DNA of 44,465 nt from Phycisphaerales bacterium (GTDB lineage: Bacteria > Planctomycetota > Phycisphaerae > Phycisphaerales > UBA1924), in assembly GCA_016793015.1 (NCBI GenBank), contig JAEUJD010000074.1:1-44465 (forward strand), in the 5' to 3' direction. The position numbers and the translations under genes are program-made. The notes under the pieces are model-generated. The model was not told where the DNA came from. It saw only the letters and a list, made by a program, of their open reading frames with translations, and did not search any database. Every line of letters begins with the position of its first letter. Positions within the stretch are counted from its first letter, which is position 1. Positions 1 through 6,812 of this stretch are shown here, piece by piece.

Positions 1-2
1 GA

Positions 3-328
3 TGCGGCGGTGCTGGATGCGTATGGGTTCAGCGCACGGGGGATTTGCGAAGCGAAATGAGAATGGGACGAATAGGTCCAATGGGGCCGATGCGACGGAT
101 GGGACGGATGCGGCAAATGGGACTTCTGCCGCGCGCGAGGAGCGGTGGATTGGCTTTGCGAAGGCACATCGCCCGGAAGGGCGATGCCACGATGGTGTGC
201 GGCGGTGCTGGATGCGTATGGGTTCAGCGCACGGGGGATTTGCGAAGCGAAATGAGAATGGGACGAATAGGTCCAATGGGGCCGATGCGACGGATGGGAC
301 GGATGCGGCAAATGGGACTTCTGCCGCG
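3..328. repeat. 131-bp perfect direct duplication (195-bp period)
   Basis: Positions 3-133 and 198-328 are identical over 131 bp; the 64 bp between them contain a short palindrome (167-186). Each copy carries seven units of the 9-bp repeat described separately. No convincing gene lies in 1-380. Open frames through it encode only low-complexity Met-Gly-Pro or Gly-Thr-Asp runs. Confidence 0.95.
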
Positions 329-380
329 GTTGAGAATGGGAAATAGGACATCGAGGTCCGATGGGACCAATAGGGCCGAT
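65..380. repeat. 9-bp tandem repeat arrays, left flank of four-helix-bundle gene
   Basis: Units of about RGGNCNNAT are repeated in register. Seven units span 65-127 (GGGACGAAT, AGGTCCAAT, GGGGCCGAT and so on). The same seven recur at 260-322 through the duplication. A third array at 338-380 ends with AGGTCCGAT, GGGACCAAT, AGGGCCGAT. The last unit ends one base before the stop codon (381-383, minus strand) of the neighbouring gene. A matching array in the same orientation lies beyond that gene's start at 978-1013. Confidence 0.9.
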
Positions 381-950
381 TCATTTTTTTCTGGGTTGGC
401 TGTTGGCGCGGCTTCGGTATTCCAGGCGGGCTTTGGTCATGCGTTCGCGGATGCCGCCTTCTTTGATGAAGTCGGTTTCCAGGCGGCGGATCTGTTGATC
501 GAGGAGAAAGTTCGCCTGGTGGATCACGCAGATGGCGATGTTTGCGACGACGTCGGCGGGGCGGGTTTCGCAGTAGGACCGATACGTCTCGTAGGTCGCT
601 TGGGGATCACTTCCGAGCTTGCGGGCGAAGAGGGCTTCTTTGGAGTCTTTGGGCCAGAGCGCGAGATCGCGGACGCGGAGGAAATCCTGGTAGTCGTTGA
701 GCAGCTCTTCGAGGCTGGCGCGGGCGACGTTGACCAGCTTGATTTCCATCTCTTTGGAAGTGCCGGATGCCGCGGTGCCCTCGACGATGTTTTTTTTGCC
801 AGAGCGTGCGGCCTGGAACATCTGGTCGATGGTGCGGTCGCCACGTTTGAGGAAGCGCTCGCAGAAGCGGAAGGTGATGTCGTAGGCGATTTCGGCTTTC
901 TTGTAGGAAAGGAGTTCCTTGTAGTTGCCGTGTGGGGGGATGAAGGGCAT
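381..950 (-). CDS. Four-helix-bundle protein (S23/IVP type, with suffix domain)
   Basis: This 189-residue protein resembles the four-helix-bundle family first seen in intervening sequences of 23S rRNA genes and in Avd proteins of diversity-generating retroelements. Predicted helices run at about 12-37, 40-61, 64-92 and 128-160. The segment QMFQAARSGKKNIVEG (43-58) is the family's typical second helix. The part after residue 130, with an NFLLDQQIRRLE stretch and a basic tail, fits the longer 'suffix' form. There is no signal peptide. The ATG has no clear Shine-Dalgarno. The gene is not inside an rRNA gene and no reverse transcriptase is near. It lies exactly between arrays of a 9-bp repeat, the stop codon abutting one of them. 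Its role is unknown; nucleic-acid binding is an inference from relatives. Confidence 0.85.
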   Translation of the reverse strand: MPFIPPHGNYKELLSYKKAEIAYDITFRFCERFLKRGDRTIDQMFQAARSGKKNIVEGTAASGTSKEMEIKLVNVARASLEELLNDYQDFLRVRDLALWPKDSKEALFARKLGSDPQATYETYRSYCETRPADVVANIAICVIHQANFLLDQQIRRLETDFIKEGGIRERMTKARLEYRSRANSQPRKK

Positions 951-977
951 GGGGGTTCGGGACGGGGGCTGAGGAAT

Positions 978-1013
978 AGGACGTATGGGGCCTATGGGTC
1001 GTGTGGGACCTAT
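978..1013. repeat. 9-bp repeat array, right flank of four-helix-bundle gene
   Basis: Four units in register: AGGACGTAT, GGGGCCTAT, GGGTCGTGT, GGGACCTAT. They share the consensus and orientation of the arrays at 65-127, 260-322 and 338-380. The array lies 27 bp upstream of the four-helix-bundle start. Confidence 0.85.
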
Positions 1014-1047
1014 TTCTCAGCGTACTGAATTGGCTTACTGGGTTTGC

Positions 1048-1518
1048 TTATTGGCCGCCGTACTTGGCTTGCATGAAGGCGTGGCGGGCCTTTGCTACTT
1101 CCTGAAAGGTCAGCGACCCGGCTGCCGGCCGCGCTCGAAACGCCAGAATCCCCGAGCTCATTGGGGTGCGGTTTTTGGCATCCATGACATACCACGCCCG
1201 CGTGGCATCGATCCAGCCTGTGCCGCTGAAATCCTGGACGAACCGTGCGTGCGCTGTGCCTCCCTCGTTTTCGCGATCGGCATCGAGCATGCAGCCGAGA
1301 TCGTCGTAGAGGAGGGGGCGGGCGTTCTGGATCACCACGCGGGCGGCGGCGAATTCAACATCTTCGATTGTCATGCCGCAGGAGGCGCACTGGTCGATTC
1401 CTTTTTGGATCGAGCCGATTTCTGCAGGCCGCACGATCGCGAGTGCCGCGAAACAAACCGCTCCCACGATGAAGAAGGCCATGCTGGTGACGCGATTGGG
1501 TTGGTTTGCTTGCGTCAT
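1048..1518 (-). CDS. NosL-like copper-binding accessory protein
   Basis: This 156-residue protein has an N-terminal membrane segment at about 13-29. A NosL-type domain follows, with the CxxCGM metal site (C44, C47, M49) and a second Met after DDLGC (M77). The segment FVQDFSGTGWIDATRAWYVM is typical of the family. NosL proteins bind Cu(I) outside the cytoplasmic membrane and help metallate nitrous-oxide reductase. The start at 1518 is preceded by a G-run resembling a ribosome site; an upstream in-frame ATG at 1569 would add 17 basic residues. No other nos gene is in view, so a more general copper-chaperone role is possible. The family call is firm; the physiological partner is not known. Confidence 0.8.
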   Translation of the reverse strand: MTQANQPNRVTSMAFFIVGAVCFAALAIVRPAEIGSIQKGIDQCASCGMTIEDVEFAAARVVIQNARPLLYDDLGCMLDADRENEGGTAHARFVQDFSGTGWIDATRAWYVMDAKNRTPMSSGILAFRARPAAGSLTFQEVAKARHAFMQAKYGGQ

Positions 1519-1568
1519 CAGAAGAAACCCCCTTCGCGTCAATCGCTTCGCAAAGCTGCGCGATGCCA

Positions 1569-1593
1569 CCTCCCCCTTTGGGAAAGGGGGAGG
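1569..1593. repeat. Palindromic repeat, CCTCCC family
   Basis: Perfect hairpin with 11-bp arms (CCTCCCCCTTT at 1569-1579 and its complement at 1583-1593) and a GGG loop. It resembles the C-run/G-run palindromes at 8110-8130 and 11088-11108. Confidence 0.8.
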
Positions 1594-1628
1594 ACCAAAG
1601 GCAAAGACGCGCTGGGCGGATACAGAAT

Positions 1629-1674
1629 GCGAAATGGCAAATTATCAAATGGCAAATTGCAAATCCGGAGATGC
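1629..1674. repeat. Degenerate AAATGGCAAA repeat
   Basis: The motif AAATGGCAAATT occurs about three times, with variation, between nosL and the FIST gene. The same kind of array recurs at 12310-12375. Confidence 0.65.
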
Positions 1675-2990
1675 TACTTCGAGCGGAACAGCGTTAAGCA
1701 CGCGCTGTTGCCGTGGAGGAAGGAATCGGCACCAACCCCCCCAACCGGGGCGATTTCGCCGGAGGCGAAGAAGCCTGCGAGGGGGAAGATTCCACCTGTT
1801 GCACCGCCCGGCAAGAACGATGGCGTGATGATGGAGCCGGGCTTGGCTTTTTGCTCGCCGGCGGTCACCTGACCGAAGGCGCGGCAGACTGCGGCGGCGT
1901 CGTGGTTTTTTTCCTGGAAGAGGCGTGTGCCGCGGCCGTTGCAGGTGATGAGGAGGCCGCCGGCGGGGCGCTCGTGCAGGCGCTGGCCGTCGAGCAGCAG
2001 CGACAGATCCTGCGTCGCGGTGTCGGCATCGCGCACGTGGAACTGGACGGTCTGGCCGGGGCGGACGAAATCGGCGACGGCGATCGAGCCGGAGGTTGGG
2101 TCTTCGCCGACGACGGCGCGGATGAGGAAATCATCGCGGCCGAAGCGGGCTTTGTACTCGTTGATGACGCGGCCGAGGAAAAGGCCGCCCGAGAGCGCGC
2201 CGCGGTCGCCCGGGTCCATGTCGTTGACGACTTCGCGCATGACCTCGCGGGCGGGCTTGCCGCCGAGTTGGAGGATGAGGTTGTTCCTGGCCTTGGTGAT
2301 CAGCATCGGCTGGCCGACAGCGCGGCAGCCCTGGCTGACGATGGTGTCGACGCTCAAGTTCCCCGAGAGCGTCACGCCGACCGCGCCGAAGCGGGCGATT
2401 TTTCCATCGAGGAAGAGGGCGTTGCCGCCGGGGGCGCGGGCGGCGGAAGCGAGGCCGCCGATGACGCGGCCGATGGGCTTGCCCTGCGCATCCATCCGCC
2501 GCGCCTTGTTGAGCGCGGGAACAAGCTGCAGAACCGGGATGCTGAACGGATCGGCGAAGACGAAGGTCGCAGCGCTGTCTTCCGATGCGCCGACACCCCC
2601 CGCCAGCACCGCGACGTGCTCCTTCTCGTTCGCATCGAGCGGCGGGAACGAATCCGACGTGAACGCGCTCAGCCGCACGCCGGGAAGCGAGAGCGCGAGG
2701 ATCGATACGCCCGGCGCCCGCTCGAGTTCGATCGCGCCGCCGAGCACCGACTCGGCCGAGACGCCCATGCAATTAACCGGGCGCAGCATGGCGCGCACAT
2801 CGCGCGAGATCGCCTCGGCCTGCTCGGTGTGATGCGAGGAGAAGAAAACAAAGGCCAGATCGCAAGGCCGCCCGCTCAACTGCGCAAGGCAATCCTCCGA
2901 AGCGGCTCGCACCGCGAGCGCGGTCTCCGGCTGCGCAGACAACGCCGCGGCAACCGCGGGACCGGGCACAGAGTTCGCATCGACATCCAT
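1674..2990 (-). CDS. FIST N- and C-domain sensory protein
   Basis: This 438-residue protein matches the two-part FIST architecture (FIST_N then FIST_C), a predicted small-ligand sensor domain of signal-transduction proteins. The N-terminal half contains the family-like stretches FVFFSSHHTEQAEAI and MGVSAESVLGGAIE. The C-terminal half contains GGLFLGRVINEYK, GDFLIRAVVGEDP-like sequence and, near the end, GGATGGIFPLAGFFASGEIAPVGG. There is no kinase, GGDEF or chemotaxis domain in the same chain, so it is a stand-alone FIST protein. The start at 2990 is chosen because the frame further upstream runs through a palindromic repeat (3014-3041) and encodes repeat-derived peptide. A TAGCGT box lies seven bases before this ATG. 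The ligand is unknown. Confidence 0.85.
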   Translation of the reverse strand: MDVDANSVPGPAVAAALSAQPETALAVRAASEDCLAQLSGRPCDLAFVFFSSHHTEQAEAISRDVRAMLRPVNCMGVSAESVLGGAIELERAPGVSILALSLPGVRLSAFTSDSFPPLDANEKEHVAVLAGGVGASEDSAATFVFADPFSIPVLQLVPALNKARRMDAQGKPIGRVIGGLASAARAPGGNALFLDGKIARFGAVGVTLSGNLSVDTIVSQGCRAVGQPMLITKARNNLILQLGGKPAREVMREVVNDMDPGDRGALSGGLFLGRVINEYKARFGRDDFLIRAVVGEDPTSGSIAVADFVRPGQTVQFHVRDADTATQDLSLLLDGQRLHERPAGGLLITCNGRGTRLFQEKNHDAAAVCRAFGQVTAGEQKAKPGSIITPSFLPGGATGGIFPLAGFFASGEIAPVGGVGADSFLHGNSACLTLFRSK

Positions 2991-3013
2991 TCCGCAAACG
3001 CTAGGTGTCGCCC

Positions 3014-3041
3014 GATCGTGGCACCGCCCTTCCCGGGGGTG
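3014..3041 (-). repeat. REP-like palindrome, inverted copy
   Basis: On the minus strand this reads as an imperfect copy of the CACC-GCCC-GGAA-GGGC-GGTG palindrome followed by CCACGA, as found at 167-195, 9330-9355 and 11157-11181. It lies just upstream of the FIST start. Confidence 0.65.
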
Positions 3042-3068
3042 CCGCTGTTTTGCAGCACTTTCCGCGTG

Positions 3069-3096
3069 CGGCAAATTGCCGATTCCCGGCTATACT
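3069..3096 (+). promoter_or_regulatory. Candidate promoter with palindrome upstream of RRM gene
   Basis: A perfect 13-bp palindrome CGGCAAATTGCCG (3069-3081) lies nine bases before a -10-like TATACT (3091-3096). No good -35 is visible at the standard distance. The transcript would have a leader of about 120 nt before the RRM start at 3224. Confidence 0.35.
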
Positions 3097-3223
3097 TTTG
3101 GCGGATTGCACCCGTTCGACTGTCTGAAGTGGGTGGTCTTGGGACCGTTTCGGATTCTGCTTGAGCGCCGAGTAGGTTTCATCGATTCAGGGTTGGATGC
3201 TCAGGCAAGATGCGAGAAACGGT

Positions 3224-3631
3224 ATGAGGATTTACGTCGGCAATCTGCCCTTCAGCTGCACCGAAGACGAGCTCCGCACCCAGTTCAGCACCTTCGGTGC
3301 GGTGACGTCGGCCGCGATCGTGATCGACCGCGAAACCGGCCGCCCCCGCGGCTTCGGTTTCGTCGAGATGGCCAACGACGAGGAAGCCCGCAAGGCAATC
3401 GCAGCCTGCAACGGCCAGCAGTTCGGGGGCCGCCCGCTCGTCGTCAACGAAGCCAAGCCCCGCGAAGCCGGTGCCGGCGGCGGCGGCCGAGGTGGATTCG
3501 GTGGCGGAGGGGGACGAGGTGGATTTGGCGGGGGCGGAGGAGGCGGGCGCGGTGGGTACGGCGGGGGGGGACGAGGTGGGGATCGAGGGGGGCGCGGGGG
3601 AGACCGCGGTGGAGATGGGGGCGGGTGGTAA
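3224..3631 (+). CDS. Glycine-rich RRM RNA-binding protein
   Basis: This 135-residue protein starts directly with an RNA recognition motif. RNP2 is IYVGNL at residues 3-8 and RNP1 is RGFGFVEM at about 43-50, with the usual beta-alpha-beta spacing and a C-terminal PLVVNEAKPRE strand at about 78-88. The last 45 residues are almost entirely Gly and Arg in GGRGGFGGGG-type repeats, an RGG-like tail. Small RRM-RGG proteins of this layout in cyanobacteria and planctomycetes bind RNA and are often cold-responsive, which is inferred here, not shown. An in-frame ATG at 3197 would add nine residues, but the domain fits the start at 3224. A strong intrinsic terminator follows, so the gene is probably transcribed alone. 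Confidence 0.92.
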   Translation: MRIYVGNLPFSCTEDELRTQFSTFGAVTSAAIVIDRETGRPRGFGFVEMANDEEARKAIAACNGQQFGGRPLVVNEAKPREAGAGGGGRGGFGGGGGRGGFGGGGGGGRGGYGGGGRGGDRGGRGGDRGGDGGGW

Positions 3632-3684
3632 ATCAGCGCTCTTTGATCCGGCTGTTTGAAGTTGGAAACTGCTTGAAATCAAAG

Positions 3685-3714
3685 CGACCCGAGCGAGTGC
3701 TCGGGTCGTTTTTT
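3685..3714 (+). terminator. Rho-independent terminator of RRM gene
   Basis: Perfect 10-bp stem CGACCCGAGC (3685-3694), GAGT loop, GCTCGGGTCG (3699-3708), then six T residues (3709-3714). It lies 54 bp after the RRM stop codon. Confidence 0.9.
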
Positions 3715-3755
3715 GTTTTGGCGCGAGGGTTCAGCGGTTTGCGGCGATGTGCTGA

Positions 3756-6287
3756 CTATTCGCAAACGAGGGCGTTGTAGGCTTGGACGAAGAGCTGGAA
3801 ATCGGCGTCGTCGACGTAGTTGTCGTGGTTGAGGTCGGCTGGGCAGACGGGGGGGCATTCGAGGATGTTGTAGGCGACGATGAAGGTTTGGAAGTCGGTG
3901 TCGTCGACGAGGAGATCGCCGCTGAAATCGGCGGGGCAGCAGAGGATGGTCGCGAGGGCGGAATTTGTGGTGACTGCGGGGCAGGTGGATGGTGTGATTG
4001 AGGAAATCACGCAGTCGTAGCTGCCGGCGTCGGAGGGGCTGACGTTGGAGAGGGAGAGGGAGAGCGTTGTGGCGCCGGCGATGATCGTGCCGGAGGGGGT
4101 TGTGCCGTTGGCGAGATTGACTGCGTTGCGGCGCCACTGGTACTTGGTGTATTTGGTGTAGCCGAGGGCGGGCTGCGCGGTGAAGGTGAGCGAGCGGCCG
4201 CAGTTGGCGCTTGCGGGTTCTGGGTGCTGGGCGATCCAGGGGATTCCATCTGGGGACCAGCGGGCGAAGAAGTTGGATTGGATGCTGCTGACGGTGAGGG
4301 AGATGTCGCCACCGACGACGAGTTCGTTGTGATCTTCGGCGAGGGCGTAGACCTTGCCGCTGGGTTTGAGGCCGGTCACGAATTCAGAGAGAGTGGTACC
4401 GTTCCACTTTTGGAGGATGATCGCGCCGGAGGTGGTTTCGCCACCGACGAGGAGGTTGCCCTGGTAGTTGAGGAGGGCGTAGCCGTAGCCTTCGAGGGGA
4501 CCGGGAATCGGCTGCCATTCGGTGCCGGTCCATTTGGCGAGGTAGTACGAGTGGGAGTCGACGGTGAATCTGCCCGTGCCGTAGAGATCGCCGTTGAAGA
4601 TTGCGAAGGCATAGAAACTGGCGGATGGATCGCCCATGGCGTGCCAATGTTCGCCGTCCCAGCGGGCGACTCTGGATGCAGCGGTGTCGCCCGCAAAGGT
4701 GAAGGCCCCTGACACAATGAGTTCTTCTCCGAAGACGATGGCAGCCGTGACCGAGACAATATCGCCGCCGCCGTTGGTCAGGCCGGCTTCAGGCCATTCC
4801 CAACCGGAATCGCCGAGCCGAGCGATGTTTGAAAGGGGATGTCCGCCTGAAGAATCGAAACGGCCGACGGCGTGAAGCTTGCCTTGAAACGGTACGACTG
4901 AGTAGACGACGGGAGACACCGTCGGGTCGGCATACTCGAGCAACGGCGCGAGAGTCTGAAGGCTTCCATCGGACGAGAGTTCGAGCAAGCCGCCCGCGGA
5001 GTTCTTCTCGAACTCGCCGAAGATGCCTGCAACGAGGAGGCGGGATTGATCTGCCGCGAAAGAGATAATGCCGGGACGTGTGAGAAAGACCGAGTCGGGC
5101 ATTCGTGGCGCCGAGCCGATGGTTTCAAATCGCACGCCGTTCCATTGCGCGATTCTGGCGTCGTCGGCGAGGAAGCTTGAACTTGTCAGACCCCTAAATC
5201 CCTGTCCTGCGATCAACCTGCCGTTGAGATGGCCAAAGGCGCTGAGCATGCCGCCGAAGCTCTCGCTGACAGGTCCCCAGTTGAAGCCGTTGAACACGGA
5301 GATTCGTGTGGCGGAATTGCCGAAGGCGATGAGGCCAAAGCGAGTCGAAACAAGGCCGGACGGAGCAGAACCGAAAAACCCGGGCGACACGTTGCCGATT
5401 ATTTGCCAGGCGGTTCCGTCCCATTCGGCAACAGGCGCTGATCCGGTCTTCGGACGGGCGCAAAGCCGACCGCTTGGGCTTTGCGAGAGGAAGGTGTTGG
5501 ACCCAAAGGACGCCGAAACCAGATTCCAGTTTGAGCCGCTTCGCACAAAGATGCCATTTAAACTGTTCGAGTAAAGTTGGCCGCCTGCAAAGCAGAACTG
5601 TTCCGCGGGGTGGACGCTGGGGAGCGCGGCTCCGTTGATCCATGTTGCACCATCGAATGTTGCAAAGCTCGTGGGCGACGTGCTGCCAGTCAAGTAGAAC
5701 CTGCCGCAAATGATGAGTTGGCCGTCTACGACTGTTACGTCATTGACGGTGTTCGAGAAGTCCGTCCGGAACGGCGGATTGATCGACGTCCACGTCGCCC
5801 CATCGAGACGAGCGACGAAGCGCGGCTGGCCACCGATGATCAGATCGCCGAGGGCGATGAGCGAGCCGTTGAACTGAGTGATGCGTCGGACGCCGTTCAC
5901 GCCGACAAGTTCGGTCCAGCCCGCGCCGTGCCACCGATAGACACGCGCACTGTCGATTGCGTACAAGTTTGATCCGAACGCAAAGAGAGTCGGGTTCTGC
6001 AGCGGCGAGCCGAGAAACGGCGCGTTTCCTTCGGGCCTTTGCCAATTCGTTCCGTTCCAAGTCGCGATGCGGTTGACCGTGAGCGTGCCCGCCTTGGTGA
6101 ATTGTCCAGCGACAGCCAGCACTGATTGAAGTGGGCCGGAACCATCCGGGTCCCATTCCACTGCACCAGTCGGCACGCCGTTGAGGTCGGGGGTCTGCAG
6201 ACCGGAGAGCCACTGCGCGCCACACTGGGCGAAGGCTTGCGAGACGAGCGGGCAGGTCAGGGCGAGGAGGAGAGCCGCGAACTTCAT
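3756..6287 (-). CDS. Secreted beta-propeller / Ig-like protein with C-terminal dockerin
   Basis: This 843-residue protein begins with a signal peptide (MKFAALLLALTCPLVSQAFA). A long series of degenerate repeats follows, of the type 'VAGxFTxAGxxxxNRIAxWNGTxW', 'VARLDGATW', 'ARWDGEHWHAM' and 'AKWTGTEWQPI', suggesting one or two beta-propellers. An Ig-like domain lies at about 683-780 (TFTAQP...YQWRRNAVNLANGTT...SPSDAGSYDCVI). The last 61 residues are a two-repeat dockerin with paired cysteines (DFSGDLLVDDTDF...AYNILEC and DLNHDNYVDDADF...AYNALVC). The frame stays open upstream to 7718 only because it is the shadow of the neighbouring gene; the start at 6287 gives the signal peptide. The protein is probably exported and anchored or displayed through the dockerin. 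Its substrate is unknown. Confidence 0.9.
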   Translation of the reverse strand: MKFAALLLALTCPLVSQAFAQCGAQWLSGLQTPDLNGVPTGAVEWDPDGSGPLQSVLAVAGQFTKAGTLTVNRIATWNGTNWQRPEGNAPFLGSPLQNPTLFAFGSNLYAIDSARVYRWHGAGWTELVGVNGVRRITQFNGSLIALGDLIIGGQPRFVARLDGATWTSINPPFRTDFSNTVNDVTVVDGQLIICGRFYLTGSTSPTSFATFDGATWINGAALPSVHPAEQFCFAGGQLYSNSLNGIFVRSGSNWNLVSASFGSNTFLSQSPSGRLCARPKTGSAPVAEWDGTAWQIIGNVSPGFFGSAPSGLVSTRFGLIAFGNSATRISVFNGFNWGPVSESFGGMLSAFGHLNGRLIAGQGFRGLTSSSFLADDARIAQWNGVRFETIGSAPRMPDSVFLTRPGIISFAADQSRLLVAGIFGEFEKNSAGGLLELSSDGSLQTLAPLLEYADPTVSPVVYSVVPFQGKLHAVGRFDSSGGHPLSNIARLGDSGWEWPEAGLTNGGGDIVSVTAAIVFGEELIVSGAFTFAGDTAASRVARWDGEHWHAMGDPSASFYAFAIFNGDLYGTGRFTVDSHSYYLAKWTGTEWQPIPGPLEGYGYALLNYQGNLLVGGETTSGAIILQKWNGTTLSEFVTGLKPSGKVYALAEDHNELVVGGDISLTVSSIQSNFFARWSPDGIPWIAQHPEPASANCGRSLTFTAQPALGYTKYTKYQWRRNAVNLANGTTPSGTIIAGATTLSLSLSNVSPSDAGSYDCVISSITPSTCPAVTTNSALATILCCPADFSGDLLVDDTDFQTFIVAYNILECPPVCPADLNHDNYVDDADFQLFVQAYNALVCE

Positions 6288-6812
6288 GAGGCGGATTCCA
6301 GGTTGATGCGGATTCCATTTGGAATTCGGGCTCGATTGTACGGAAAAGCACGGGCGAAACCAAATGGATTGGAAAAGAGATGCGCGGCGGGAGCTGATAA
6401 CTTTTCGGTGGTGCGAGTGCGAAATGGAGCACTGCGATTGTGTTGACGGGGTCGCGTGGGGCACATCGGACTCCTGCGGACTGAGCGCATTTTGAAGATG
6501 CGCTTGCTTGCGGCGATACGTTGTCGAAAGCCTGGTCGAGTGAGACGCCGGGGTGTCGGCAAGGTAGGTGGTGGCCGCGTTCGATGCGAGTTTCGATTGG
6601 TCGCTGGGTTTTCTGGTGCAGGAACGAAGGGAGCACAAGACACCGGGCGGATGCCCGGTGCCAAACGAACGTGGCGCTTGGACGTGCACACACCGTGGAT
6701 AAGGCCGGCAATTCAGGGAGAAGGCGGCTTGGGATGACATCTTCACATTCCTGCCCAAGCGGCTCGAAGTTTGGGTCAAGTTCGGCCGATAACCAGACGG
6801 GAGAGTTTTCCT
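6288..6812. other. Divergent intergenic region, 525 bp
   Basis: The region lies between the divergent propeller and dehydratase genes. No convincing gene is seen; short open frames have no recognisable domain. It holds one REP-like palindrome (6641-6660) and a ribosome site (GGGAGAG, 6799-6805) for the dehydratase. Promoters for both genes must lie here, but none was clear by eye. Confidence 0.6.
6641..6660 (+). repeat. REP-like palindrome
   Basis: CACCGGGC-GGAT-GCCCGGTG, a perfect 8-bp stem followed by CCA. It is a sequence variant of the CACCGCCC-GGAA-GGGCGGTG family elsewhere in the window. Confidence 0.75.

Noticed and set aside
45-1028. Long forward frame coding for Met-Gly-Pro repeats and an alternative protein across the four-helix-bundle gene
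   Set aside because: It is produced by the 9-bp array read as triplets plus the antisense of a well-recognised gene; no domain or start signal.
2991-3074. N-terminal extension of the FIST protein to 3074
   Set aside because: The 28 extra residues are coded by a REP-like palindrome; the start at 2990 fits the family and has a TANNNT box upstream.
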